Shown here in pieces: positions 8,874-18,695 of a stretch of DNA of 64,000 nucleotides. Position numbers and translations under genes: made by a program. How positions within the stretch are numbered: the stretch's first letter is position 1; each line of letters opens with the position of its first letter. This DNA comes from Corynebacterium xerosis NBRC 16721 = ATCC 373 (GTDB lineage: Bacteria > Actinomycetota > Actinomycetes > Mycobacteriales > Mycobacteriaceae). Location: positions 558,001 through 622,000 of the forward strand of contig NZ_BCRD01000001.1 in the NCBI RefSeq assembly GCF_001552415.1, given 5' to 3'. Under the pieces are notes generated by a model, which was not told the origin of the DNA, did no database searches, and saw only the letters and a list, made by a program, of their open reading frames with translations.

Positions 8874-8886
8874 CGGAACGGTTCCG
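8874..8886. promoter_or_regulatory. 13-bp palindrome, possible operator
   Basis: CGGAACGGTTCCG is a perfect odd palindrome about 55 bp before the GTG that starts the unknown gene–treY run. The cognate regulator is unknown. Confidence 0.3.
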
Positions 8887-8918
8887 TTTATTTTGGAGGG
8901 GGTGAATTTCGGGGGTGG

Positions 8919-8939
8919 CAGCCGCCTTTCCGGCGGCTG
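8919..8939 (-). terminator. hairpin after exonuclease gene
   Basis: CAGCCGCC (8919–8926) / GGCGGCTG (8932–8939), an 8-bp stem with a 5-nt loop. It lies 11 nt past the stop codon of the reverse-strand exonuclease gene. Confidence 0.5.
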
Positions 8940-8949
8940 GCCGAGGACC

Positions 8950-10461
8950 TCAGAAGGGAGGCGTCTCCTCGAGCCCAAGGACGGTGAAAAGCTGCTTTTC
9001 ATCCCAAATTTCGATGTCCTGGCCCTTGTCCTTGTATTCGCGGGCCTTCTTTTCCTTCGACGTCATCGAGTCCCACGGCCCCGCGACGAGGATCGTCGTC
9101 TTCTTCGTCGTGTTCTTGCCCACGGTCGCGCCGGCCTGCGCGATGAGCTCCCACAGCCGCCCCTTGTCGTAGGGCGCGAAATCTCCGGTGAGGGTGACGT
9201 TCTGCCCGAACAGCAACCCGTCCGGGTCAGCGTCCTCGTTCTTCTCCGGGATCACCTCGGGCGCCTTCACCGCGTCCCACTTGGCGCGCCGGTCCTGCGC
9301 CGCCGCGCCTCCGGACCTCGCCGCTTTGCGACGGGCCCCGCCCGCACCCGAAGTGACCTGCGATTGGCCGGTGGTCTGCATCGGGACGAGGCGCTTGCCG
9401 AAGAGCATCCCCATTTCCATGCCGAGGTTCTCGGAGTACTTCACGGGATTCGTCGTGGGCTCGGGGCCCGGATGCTCGCGCATGAGCCACAGGGCGACTT
9501 CGGCGCAGGCCGCGGCGTCGGCGGCTGCGTCGTGATGGTCGAAGTCGGCGGCTCCGGCTTCCCGCGCGAGCGTCGGCAAGCGGTAGTTCTCCACCTGCAA
9601 CCCGACGCGGCGCGCCCACAGGTAGGTGCAGGCGTAGGCGACGTCGGGCACGTCGATGCCGGCGGCGGCGCACCCGCGCTTGAGGGCCGTGAAATCGAAC
9701 TTGGCGTTGTGGGCGACGACCGGGGTGCCGTCGACGAGGCGGCCGAACTTCTCGGCGACGTCGGCGAACGGCGGGGCGTCGACGACGTCGGAGGGCGTGA
9801 TGCCGTGGATGGCGATGTTGTCCTCGTCGAACTGCTCGAGCCCGGCCGGCGGTCGACAGGGCCAGGAGTAGGTCTCGGCGACCTTGCCGTCGCGCACGGC
9901 GGCGATGCCGAATTGGATGACCGAACCCTCGTCGGCGTTGGCGGTCTCGACGTCGAAGGCGAAGAAGTCGGGATCGTCGCCGTGTGGCGGCGGCGATGAC
10001 GGGGTCCCCGCCGCCGCGGGAGCGCCATCCGCGGAGCCGCCGGGGGAGCCGGTGCCGCCGGCTGTGCCGCCGGCGGGGCCGGTGTCGGCGGAGCCGTTGC
10101 CGGTGGCCGAGGGGCCCTCGCCATCTTCGGGAACGGTCACGCCCGGCGTGCCCTTCCCCGCGGCCGCCGCGAGCGCCTCGGCGGTGGGGGAGTCGAGCAG
10201 TTCCAGCAGCGCCCGGGCCGCCGGCAGCGTCGCCGCGGTCACGCGGGCGGAGGGAAGATCGCCGCCGAGATCCAACCGCCCCGGCAGCAGCCGCCCGGGG
10301 GCGGTCAGGGACGCTCCCGCCGCGGCGTCGGAAAGCGATGCCGAGGCATCGGCCACGTCGGTGCTGCGCGTCCGCGCGATGCGGTGCGCCGATGCGGACG
10401 GCGGCGAATCCAGGGACACGCGGACGATGGCGCCGGAAAGGCGGAAGTCGAGAACCTGCAT
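8950..10461 (-). CDS. DnaQ-like DEDDh 3'-5' exonuclease with C-terminal BRCT domain
   Basis: A 503-aa three-part protein. Residues 1–110 form an unassigned N-domain, followed by a Gly/Ala/Pro-rich linker (about 115–165). The DnaQ-type exonuclease domain (about 165–320) carries the DEDDh residues in 'FAFDVETAN' (D170, E172), 'AHNAKFDFTAL' and 'HHDAAADAAACAE'. A BRCT domain (about 420–500) includes 'VTLTGDF' and 'AGATVGKNTTKKTTILV'. The plan resembles actinobacterial 'DNA polymerase III epsilon-like' proteins and suggests repair or single-strand processing. The ATG at 10461 follows TAGGCT by 7 nt (leaderless), ruling out the longer 10533 start. Confidence 0.9.
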   Translation of the reverse strand: MQVLDFRLSGAIVRVSLDSPPSASAHRIARTRSTDVADASASLSDAAAGASLTAPGRLLPGRLDLGGDLPSARVTAATLPAARALLELLDSPTAEALAAAAGKGTPGVTVPEDGEGPSATGNGSADTGPAGGTAGGTGSPGGSADGAPAAAGTPSSPPPHGDDPDFFAFDVETANADEGSVIQFGIAAVRDGKVAETYSWPCRPPAGLEQFDEDNIAIHGITPSDVVDAPPFADVAEKFGRLVDGTPVVAHNAKFDFTALKRGCAAAGIDVPDVAYACTYLWARRVGLQVENYRLPTLAREAGAADFDHHDAAADAAACAEVALWLMREHPGPEPTTNPVKYSENLGMEMGMLFGKRLVPMQTTGQSQVTSGAGGARRKAARSGGAAAQDRRAKWDAVKAPEVIPEKNEDADPDGLLFGQNVTLTGDFAPYDKGRLWELIAQAGATVGKNTTKKTTILVAGPWDSMTSKEKKAREYKDKGQDIEIWDEKQLFTVLGLEETPPF

Positions 10462-10468
10462 GCCCACG

Positions 10469-10474
10469 AGCCTA
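10469..10474 (-). promoter_or_regulatory. -10 box of leaderless exonuclease gene
   Basis: Reverse-strand TAGGCT, 7 nt before the ATG at 10461. Confidence 0.5.
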
Positions 10475-10708
10475 GCGGCCCACCCCCATGTGACGGGGGT
10501 AACAGTGTTGCGCGAGTGTGATTCATCACTCATTATGGTTTGGCGAAGAAAGGTTCACACATTCTTCGACCCCGGAATGCCCGTTCGGCAAGGAGGGGGT
10601 CCCGGCGCTAATCTGAGCACCGTCGCGCGGCCGGGGCACCCATCCCGGTCGCCGTCGCCTTGAGAAATCAGCCTGAACACTCAGTCACGATCCACGAGGA
10701 GAGCACGC

Positions 10709-10930
10709 ATGACCAACGCAGTCTCCGCCCATCCCGGCACCATCCTCCACCAGCGCTTCCTCGAACCGCGGGGAATGAGCATCTACCGCCTGGCCGTCGC
10801 CATCAACGTCCCCAGCTCGACGCTGGAGCGCTTCCGCACCGGCCGCACCAACCTGACCCCCGACCTCGCCCGCCGGCTGGGCGACTACTTCGGTACCGGC
10901 GCCGAGTACTGGACCCGGCAGGCTTCCTAG
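10709..10930 (+). CDS. HigA-like XRE-family DNA-binding protein (orphan)
   Basis: A 73-aa helix-turn-helix protein. It matches the HigA antitoxin pattern: 'HPGTILHQRFLEPRGMSIY', the recognition-helix segment 'VPSSTLERFRTGRTNL', then 'LARRLGDYFGTGAEYW'. GAGGAG about 10 nt upstream supports the ATG. HigA normally pairs with a RelE-like HigB toxin gene just upstream. Here the 247 bp upstream and 380 bp downstream hold no toxin-like ORF, so it is an orphan antitoxin or a solitary regulator. Confidence 0.85.
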   Translation: MTNAVSAHPGTILHQRFLEPRGMSIYRLAVAINVPSSTLERFRTGRTNLTPDLARRLGDYFGTGAEYWTRQAS

Positions 10931-11121
10931 GTCCGCTTCGGCTCGGCCTGACCCGGCAGGCCTCTTCAACCAGCTTCGGCTCGGCGCGACCCGGCGAGGT
11001 CCGTCTCAAACCGACGCGCCCCCCTTGGACCCGGTTCGATCCCACGCAAGCCCGGCTCGACCCGGCGGCCACCGATCACGGCCCGCCCATGTATGCACGG
11101 CCGGCCCACGACAGAAATTAG

Positions 11122-11155
11122 CGGCGCATCCCACGAGGGAATGCGCCGCTTTCGC
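11122..11155 (+). terminator. terminator after HigA-like gene
   Basis: AGCGGCGCATCCC pairs with GGGAATGCGCCGCT (one bulged A, ACGA loop), and TTTCG follows the stem. It lies about 190 nt after the HigA-like stop codon. Confidence 0.6.
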
Positions 11156-11190
11156 ATGTCCGGGCCCGCCGGCTCCCGCGCCCATGCGCA

Positions 11191-11254
11191 AACCCACCCC
11201 GAATGGTTTAACCCACCCGTTACAGCGGGTGGGTTAAACCATTCGGGGTGGGTT
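11191..11254. repeat. perfect 29-bp inverted repeat, 6-nt loop
   Basis: The left arm 11191–11219 begins AACCCACCCCGAATGG and the right arm 11226–11254 is its exact reverse complement. The loop is TTACAG. The arms contain repeated AACCCACCC units. It lies 56 nt beyond the glgX stop on the glgX strand and has no T-run, so it may act as terminator, mRNA-end stabiliser or cruciform. Confidence 0.95.
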
Positions 11255-11309
11255 AAGCCGAGCTGGCCGAACTGGCCGCGCTGACCGTGGCCGCGCCGGC
11301 CGGCGTCGC

Positions 11310-13451
<2,142 letters not shown>

Positions 13452-13458
13452 GTTGATA

Positions 13459-13464
13459 ACCATA
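13459..13464 (-). promoter_or_regulatory. -10 box of leaderless glgX promoter
   Basis: Reverse-strand TATGGT, 7 nt before the glgX ATG. Confidence 0.55.
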
Positions 13465-13609
13465 CCGGGATGGCCCCCGTACTCACGTGCCGAGCAAACC
13501 TCTCGGCGCGTTACGGGTGCACGGCTTGTGCTTGACGACGCCCACCTGGGCACATGCGGCGGGCCCGGTGCGCATGCGGCGCCCGCTCGTGTGGCGGTGC
13601 CTGCGAGGC

Positions 13610-14182
13610 TCAGGCGCCGCCGGCGGCGATGCCGGCGACGATGAGGTCGACGCCGTTGCGGATGCGCCGGCCGTGGGTTTCGGCGTTCTTCGCGGCGGCG
13701 GAGTCGTCGCCGGGGTCGGCGACCTTCGCCAGCTGGGCGGCGGTCTGCTCGTCGACGGTGGAGCCGAGGATGAAGTAGACGAGCGTCGCCGCGGCGTCCC
13801 GGGTGAGGTGCTCGTCGATCGGGGCGTCGGAAAGCAAAGGGGCCAGCAGCCGGGCGGGACGGACGGAGACGGTGTCGGTGGCCAGGCCGGCGGAGACGAC
13901 TTCGGCTCCGTCGCGGTGGGAGGTCAGGCAGCCGTGGAGCGCCTCGGCGAAGGCGGTGGCGTCGGCACGCCAGTCGCCGGTGGGCTCGAGCTCGGACAAG
14001 GGGAGGAGCAGGCGGTCGGCGACGGCGCCGAGAAGCGCTTGCTTGGAAGGGAAGTGCCAGTACATCGCGCCGGCGGCCGCGTCGAGGTGACGGGCCAGGC
14101 GGCGGATGGTCAGGTCCTGGAGTCCGAATTCATCGAGGATCTCCATCGCCGCGTCCATGATGATGTCCTTGGTGAGCTGCAC
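13610..14182 (-). CDS. bioQ: TetR-family repressor, BioQ-type biotin regulator
   Basis: A 190-aa TetR-family protein. The HTH domain (about 1–55) contains 'LTIRRLARHLDAAAGAMYWHFPSKQALL', and an all-helical ligand domain follows. It lies between glgX and the divergent bioB, as BioQ does beside glgX in C. glutamicum. The bioB gap carries sites matching the published BioQ half-site TGAAC-N3-GTT, and another lies before bioF. The name rests on context plus operators. The GTG at 14182 is the chosen start; another in-frame GTG lies at 14191. Confidence 0.85.
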   Translation of the reverse strand: MQLTKDIIMDAAMEILDEFGLQDLTIRRLARHLDAAAGAMYWHFPSKQALLGAVADRLLLPLSELEPTGDWRADATAFAEALHGCLTSHRDGAEVVSAGLATDTVSVRPARLLAPLLSDAPIDEHLTRDAAATLVYFILGSTVDEQTAAQLAKVADPGDDSAAAKNAETHGRRIRNGVDLIVAGIAAGGA

Positions 14183-14231
14183 GTGATCCACGTTATCGGA
14201 AAGCGGGGGGTGAGCGGCCCGGCCAGCCGTC

Positions 14232-14261
14232 TTGAACGGTGTTCGTGCCGCGGGGTACATT
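14232..14261 (+). promoter_or_regulatory. bioB promoter (-35/-10)
   Basis: TTGAAC (14232–14237), an 18-nt spacer, then TACATT (14256–14261). The first BioQ-like box overlaps the -35, and the second covers the expected transcription start. Confidence 0.6.
14233..14245. promoter_or_regulatory. BioQ-like operator 1 (bioB)
   Basis: TGAAC-GGT-GTTCG, a near-palindrome matching the BioQ site shape and overlapping the bioB -35. Confidence 0.65.
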
Positions 14262-14267
14262 CAGGCC

Positions 14268-14292
14268 CGAACATCGTTCAATACGGTGTTCA
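14268..14292. promoter_or_regulatory. BioQ-like operators 2 and 3 (bioB)
   Basis: CGAAC-ATC-GTTCA (14268–14280) is a clear near-palindrome. An adjoining half-site GTGTTCA (14286–14292) could extend it into a second, weaker site. Confidence 0.55.
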
Positions 14293-14349
14293 AGTTTTTC
14301 GCCGGCAGTGCCCGGGCACGGCCGACGCCACAACCAGCCAGGAGAATCA

Positions 14350-15360
14350 ATGACCGCCGTTTCGCCCGCCGACGTCCTCGAAATCGCCCGCGAGAAGGTG
14401 CTCGGCCGCGGCGAGGGGCTCGACCACGCCGAGACCCTCGCCGTCCTGCAGCTCGACGACGACCGCATCGACGAGCTGCTCGCCCTCGCCCACGAGGTCC
14501 GCCTGAAGTGGTGCGGCGAAGAAGTCGAGGTCGAGGGCATCATTTCGCTGAAGACCGGCGGCTGCCCCGAGGATTGCCACTTCTGTTCTCAGTCCGGCCT
14601 GTTCCAGTCGCCCGTGCGCAACGCCTGGCTGGACATCCCCGCCCTGGTCGACGCCGCGAAGCAGACCCAGAAGACCGGCGCGACCGAGTTCTGCATCGTC
14701 GCCGCGGTCAAGGGCCCGGACGAGAACCTCCTGTCGCAGCTCGAGCAGGCCGTGCGGGTCATCCAGGAAGAGGTCGACATCAACGTCGCCGCGTCGGTGG
14801 GCATTCTCACCCAGGAGCAGGTCGACCGACTGGCCAAGGCCGGCGTCCACCGCTACAACCACAACCTGGAGACCGCGCGCTCGCACTTCCCGAACGTCGT
14901 GACCACCCACTCCTGGGAGGATCGCGCCGAGACCCTGCGCATGGTGGCGGAGGCCGGGATGGAGGTCTGCTGCGGCGGCATCCTGGGCATGGGCGAGACC
15001 TTGGAACAGCGCGCCGAGTTCGCGCAGGACCTGGCGGCGCTCAACCCGACCGAGGTGCCCATGAACTTCCTCGACCCGCGCCCGGGCACCCCGTTCGAGG
15101 GCCGCGAGCCGCTGGCCGCCAAGGATGCGCTGCGCGCCATCGGCGCCTTCCGCCTGGCGCTGCCGAAGACGATCCTGCGCTTCGCCGGCGGCCGCGAGCT
15201 GACCCTGGGCGACCTCGGCGCGGAGCAGGGGCTGCTCGGCGGCATCAACGCCGTCATCGTGGGCAACTATCTGACCACCCTGGGCCGCCCCGCCGAGCAG
15301 GACCTGGACATGCTGGGCAAGATCCGCCTGCCCATCAAGGCCCTGAACGCGACGGTGTAG
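14350..15360 (+). CDS. bioB: biotin synthase BioB
   Basis: A 336-aa radical-SAM enzyme that inserts sulfur into dethiobiotin, the last biotin step. The [4Fe-4S]/SAM motif is 'GCPEDCHFC' (C72, C76, C79). Candidate ligands of the auxiliary cluster are in 'TEFCIVAA' and '[13 protein letters not shown]', with the conserved Arg in 'RFAGGRE'. AGGAG 6–7 nt upstream supports the ATG. bsaP starts 2 nt after the stop, and the promoter carries BioQ-like operators. Confidence 0.97.
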   Translation: MTAVSPADVLEIAREKVLGRGEGLDHAETLAVLQLDDDRIDELLALAHEVRLKWCGEEVEVEGIISLKTGGCPEDCHFCSQSGLFQSPVRNAWLDIPALVDAAKQTQKTGATEFCIVAAVKGPDENLLSQLEQAVRVIQEEVDINVAASVGILTQEQVDRLAKAGVHRYNHNLETARSHFPNVVTTHSWEDRAETLRMVAEAGMEVCCGGILGMGETLEQRAEFAQDLAALNPTEVPMNFLDPRPGTPFEGREPLAAKDALRAIGAFRLALPKTILRFAGGRELTLGDLGAEQGLLGGINAVIVGNYLTTLGRPAEQDLDMLGKIRLPIKALNATV

Positions 15361-15362
15361 CG

Positions 15363-15644
15363 ATGACCTCCACCGTGCCGCGCCGGGGCACGAACCCTGA
15401 TTCGACGGAACTGCTGCGGGCGACGCTGTTGGGCGATCCGCCCGAGTACGACCCCTTCACCGGTGCGCACCTGGCGGCGGGGGAGGAGCGCCCGCGCAGC
15501 CACTCCGCCCGCGCCGGGCTCGAGGCCCCGCGGTACTGCCGGCTGTGCGGCCGCCGCATGGTGGTCCAGGTCCGCCCGGACGGCTGGTCGGCGCGGTGTT
15601 CGCGCCACGGCGAGCTGGACTCGTCGATGCTCGAACGTCGCTGA
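15363..15644 (+). CDS. bsaP: biotin synthase auxiliary protein BsaP
   Basis: A 93-aa protein translationally coupled to bioB (2-nt gap). The N-terminal half is polar ('DPFTGAHL'). The C-terminal half has a compact Cys/His motif, '[13 protein letters not shown]...[10 protein letters not shown]', like the small zinc-ribbon proteins that follow bioB in mycobacteria and corynebacteria. In mycobacteria this partner (BsaP) is reported to be required for BioB turnover. Assignment is by position, size and Cys pattern. Confidence 0.82.
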   Translation: MTSTVPRRGTNPDSTELLRATLLGDPPEYDPFTGAHLAAGEERPRSHSARAGLEAPRYCRLCGRRMVVQVRPDGWSARCSRHGELDSSMLERR

Positions 15645-15673
15645 CCGGGCCTGAATCGATCTGGATTCAAAGC

Positions 15674-17083
15674 TTGACTTCGGCCGGGAAAAGTTGTTTC
15701 GGGGGTAGGCTCGCGCTTGCAACGTCCGCGCCGGCGGAACACGCCCGCCGCGCACCACGCGAGGAGGAGACTGCCGCCGCCATCGCCGCGGCCAAGGCGG
15801 CGCAGCCCGCGTGGGCCGCGCTGCCGAACATCGAGCGGGCGGGGTATCTGCGCAAGATCGCCGCGCTGCTGCGCGATCGGGCCGATGAGTTCGCCGACAT
15901 GCTCGTCGTAGAGCAGGGCAAGACCCGTGGCTTGGCGACGGTCGAGGCCAACTTCACCGCCGACTACCTCGATTACATGGCCGAGTGGGCCCGCCGCATC
16001 GAGGGCGAGGTGATCCCGTCCGACCGTGCCGGGGAAATGATCCTGCTCACCCGCCGCCCCATCGGCGTCGTCGGCGGCATTTTGCCGTGGAACTTCCCGT
16101 TCTTCCTCATTGCGCGCAAGATGGCCCCGGCGTTGCTGACCGGCAACACCATCGTGATCAATCCGTCGTCGGAGACCCCTGTCAACGCCCTCGAGTTCGC
16201 GAAGCTCGTCGATGAGGCCGGTGTTCCGGCCGGTGTGTTCAACCTGGTCAGCGGCCGCGGCCGCGTGGTCGGCGAAACCCTGAGCACCCACCCCGATGTC
16301 GGGATGATCTCCATGACGGGGTCGGTGTCCGTCGGCAAGCGGATCATGGAGAAGGCCGCGCCGACCCTGACCCGCGTGAACCTGGAACTCGGCGGCAAGG
16401 CGCCGGCGATCGTGCTGGCGTCGGCGGATCTGGATCTCGCGGCGAAGGCGATCTGGGATTCGCGCGTCATCAACACCGGCCAGGTGTGCAACTGCGCGGA
16501 AGTCGTGCTGGTGGAGGACGCGGTGCACGACGAGCTCGTGGCCAAGCTCAAGGAGCTTTTCGACGCCACCCGCTACGGCGACACCTCGGAGATCGAGGAG
16601 CTGGACATGGGCCCGCTGATCACGGAATCGGCGTTGGACGACGTCGCGGGGATGGTGGAGCGTGCCTGCGAGGCCGGCGCAAACCTGGTGACCGGCGGTT
16701 CGCGTGCGGAGGGCAAGGGCGACGGCTGGTTCTTCGAGCCGACGATCCTCGACGGGGTGAAGCCGGACATGGAGATCGCCAAGGAGGAGATCTTCGGCCC
16801 GGTTCTGCCGGTCGTCCGCGTCAAGGACCTGGATGAGGCGCTGGAGATCGCCAACGCGTCGCGCTTCGGCCTGACCAGCTCGGTGTACACCGACGACCTC
16901 AATCAGGCGCTGAAGGCCGTCGAGGGGTTGCAGTACGGCGAGACCTACGTCAACCGCGAGAACTTCGAGGCCATGCAGGGGTTCCACGCGGGTCGCCGCG
17001 AGTCCGGCATCGGCGGCGCCGACGGCAAGCACGGCCTGCTGGAATTCACCGAGACCCACGTCGCATACATTCAGCGCAACTGA
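15674..17083 (+). CDS. AldA-type aldehyde dehydrogenase lacking its N-terminus (probable pseudogene)
   Basis: From about 15770 the frame closely follows E. coli lactaldehyde dehydrogenase AldA: 'ADYLDYMAEWARR', 'ILPWNFPFFLIARKMAPALLTGNT', catalytic 'LELGGKAPA' (Glu) and 'NTGQVCNCAE' (Cys), ending 'GIGGADGKHGLLEFTE'. The first 40 or so family residues (the INGxx and NPAT blocks) are absent in every frame. No ATG or GTG exists in frame ahead of the homology; only a TTG at 15674 would allow a near-normal length. A TAGGCT box (15706–15711) survives just before the junction. No other damage is seen, so a deletion removing the 5' end is likeliest. The start given is a guess. Confidence 0.7.
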   Translation: MTSAGKSCFGGRLALATSAPAEHARRAPREEETAAAIAAAKAAQPAWAALPNIERAGYLRKIAALLRDRADEFADMLVVEQGKTRGLATVEANFTADYLDYMAEWARRIEGEVIPSDRAGEMILLTRRPIGVVGGILPWNFPFFLIARKMAPALLTGNTIVINPSSETPVNALEFAKLVDEAGVPAGVFNLVSGRGRVVGETLSTHPDVGMISMTGSVSVGKRIMEKAAPTLTRVNLELGGKAPAIVLASADLDLAAKAIWDSRVINTGQVCNCAEVVLVEDAVHDELVAKLKELFDATRYGDTSEIEELDMGPLITESALDDVAGMVERACEAGANLVTGGSRAEGKGDGWFFEPTILDGVKPDMEIAKEEIFGPVLPVVRVKDLDEALEIANASRFGLTSSVYTDDLNQALKAVEGLQYGETYVNRENFEAMQGFHAGRRESGIGGADGKHGLLEFTETHVAYIQRN

Positions 17084-17092
17084 GGTGCAACT

Positions 17093-17122
17093 TAGGATAG
17101 GCGTATGCATGAAAAATGCATA
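17093..17122 (+). promoter_or_regulatory. -10 box plus palindromic operator before His-rich peptide gene
   Basis: TAGGAT (17093–17098) is followed directly by the inverted repeat TATGCAT-GAAAA-ATGCATA (17104–17122), covering the expected transcription start. It looks like a repressor site, perhaps zinc-responsive given the gene downstream. Confidence 0.5.
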
Positions 17123-17200
17123 GCCCGGACGGTCGGGAACGGCGTCCGGGCCCTGTCCCCGGGTCATGGTGGCCCGGAGCGGTTGACCGGAAGGCGAGCC

Positions 17201-17350
17201 ATGAGCACCGACAAGCACGTCCACGAAAATCACGATCACGAACACGGCGAGGGTTGCGGCCACGTCTCGTTCGCGCACCGCGACCACGTCGATTACGTCC
17301 ATGATGGACACCGGCACGCCGCCCATGGGGACCACTACGACGAGCACTGA
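17201..17350 (+). CDS. His/Asp-rich small protein, putative metal binder
   Basis: A 49-aa peptide with 15 His residues and many acidic ones: 'HVHENHDHEHGEGCGH', 'HRDHVDYVHDGHRH', 'HGDHYDEH'. One Cys is present. Similar short His-rich proteins with a central 'DHVDYxxDGHxH' block occur widely in bacteria, but their role is unproven; Zn or Ni binding is inferred from composition. The ATG at 17201 follows AAGG by about 8 nt. The untranslated leader is about 95 nt and starts in a palindrome. Confidence 0.8.
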   Translation: MSTDKHVHENHDHEHGEGCGHVSFAHRDHVDYVHDGHRHAAHGDHYDEH

Positions 17351-17442
17351 CGGGTACTGGCGGGCTCTGACGTGTGCTCGCAAGCGCTGACGGGTGCCGG
17401 CGAGTGCCCGCCGAAACGCGGGCATCCGGCTGGGCTCCCGAA

Positions 17443-18588
17443 TCAGGCCGCCGGCACGTCGCCGTCGCGTGGGGCGGCGCGTTTCAATTCCTCCGGCGTC
17501 AGGTTCGCCCGCGCCGTGATGCGCAGGCGCGAGCCTCCCGGCGGCACACTCGGTGGCCGAAACACCCCGACCAGCACGCCGCGGGCGCGCAAGTTGTCGC
17601 GCGCCGCGACCGCCCGGACGGGGTCGCCCAGGATCACCGGCACGACGGCCGACGGTGGGGCGTCCACGCCCCAGGCGCCCGCGATCGCGTCGGCGTTGCG
17701 CAGGACGGCGGCGGGCAACTCCGGGTCGTCGTCAAGCAGCCGCAAAGCGGCCAATGCGCCCGCGGCCGCCGGTGGTGCAAGGGCGGTGTCGAAGATGATC
17801 GGGCGCGCTGAGTCGATGAGGTGATCGCGCAGCTGCGCCGGGCCGAGGATCGCGCCGCCCTGCGCCCCAAGCGATTTCGACAGCGTCACGGTGACCACCA
17901 GGTCCGGGGCTCCGGACAGGCCCGCCGCCGCCACCGCGCCGCGCCCGCCGGGCCCGACGACGCCCAGGCCGTGGGCCTCGTCGACCAGCAGTGCGGCGCC
18001 ATGCGCGCGGGCCGCGGCATAAAGGGCGCGGACGTCGGCGATGGCGCCCGACGTGGAATACACGGCGTCGGAGATCACCAGGGCCCGCGTCTCCGTGCGC
18101 GCGGCCAGGGCTTCTTCGATCGCCGCAACGTCACCGAGCGGCGTGACCGCGACGCGCGCCCGCGACAGCCGGCAGGCGTCGATGAGCGAGGCATGCGATC
18201 CGCCGTCGGAAACGATGAGGTCGCCGCGCCCGGCCAGCGCCGTGACGGCCGCGAGGTTGGCCATGTACCCCGACGAGGCGGTCAGTGCCGAACCGAACCC
18301 CATGAACGCGGCCAGCGCGTTCTCCAACTCGTCGTGTACGTCCGTCGCTCCGGTGACCAGCCGCGATCCCGTCGACCCCAGTCCGTAGTCGTGCAGCGCG
18401 GCGGCCGCGGCGTCGATGACGGCGGCGTGATCGTGCATGCCCAGGTAGTCGTTCGACGCCAGGTCGAGCAGCTCGGCCGGGCCTGGCGGCCGTGGCGCGA
18501 GCGTCCGGTGCAGCCCGGCGGCGAGGCGTCCGCGGGTCAGGTCCCCGAGGTCCGCCAGATGCGAGCGGCCCGTGCGTTCGTCGGTCAT
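17443..18588 (-). CDS. bioF: 8-amino-7-oxononanoate synthase BioF
   Basis: A 381-aa PLP enzyme of the alpha-oxoamine synthase family that condenses pimeloyl-thioester with L-alanine, the first ring-forming biotin step. Seen: 'LDLASNDYLGM' near the start, 'GSTGSRLVTGATDVHDELE', 'DEAHGLGVVGPGGRGA' and the PLP-lysine block 'VTVTLSKSLGAQGG'. A BioQ-like site lies 23 nt upstream. As I recall, C. glutamicum lacks bioF and needs biotin; this strain has it, though bioA, bioD and pimelate genes are not in view. TTTATC 8 nt before the ATG suggests a leaderless mRNA. Confidence 0.93.
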   Translation of the reverse strand: MTDERTGRSHLADLGDLTRGRLAAGLHRTLAPRPPGPAELLDLASNDYLGMHDHAAVIDAAAAALHDYGLGSTGSRLVTGATDVHDELENALAAFMGFGSALTASSGYMANLAAVTALAGRGDLIVSDGGSHASLIDACRLSRARVAVTPLGDVAAIEEALAARTETRALVISDAVYSTSGAIADVRALYAAARAHGAALLVDEAHGLGVVGPGGRGAVAAAGLSGAPDLVVTVTLSKSLGAQGGAILGPAQLRDHLIDSARPIIFDTALAPPAAAGALAALRLLDDDPELPAAVLRNADAIAGAWGVDAPPSAVVPVILGDPVRAVAARDNLRARGVLVGVFRPPSVPPGGSRLRITARANLTPEELKRAAPRDGDVPAA

Positions 18589-18610
18589 GGCCCCACGATA
18601 AACCATCACT

Positions 18611-18623
18611 TGAACAGTGTTCG
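18611..18623. promoter_or_regulatory. BioQ-like operator (bioF)
   Basis: TGAAC-AGT-GTTCG, nearly identical to operator 1 of bioB. It lies 23 nt before bioF and 73 nt before the divergent membrane-protein gene. Confidence 0.65.
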
Positions 18624-18695
18624 GGACGGGTGGCGTCGCAAAGCACCCGCCCACCGGAGGCCAGTCGGCCGCCGGGGCCGGGTACATTCGCCCCC

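Larger units (their letters stand above)
10931..11309. other. gene-free stretch with hairpins and degenerate repeats
   Basis: About 380 bp between the HigA-like gene and glgX without a credible gene. The left part (about 10905–11015) has three degenerate copies of a GACCCGGC-containing unit, two preceded by CTTCGGCTCGGC. The middle has a terminator-like hairpin (11122–11155), and the right part the perfect 29-bp inverted repeat (11191–11254). Confidence 0.7.

Noticed and set aside
15706..15911. Arg/Pro-rich ORF from the TTG at 15717
   Set aside because: Out-of-frame shadow of the AldA-type gene; low-complexity composition.
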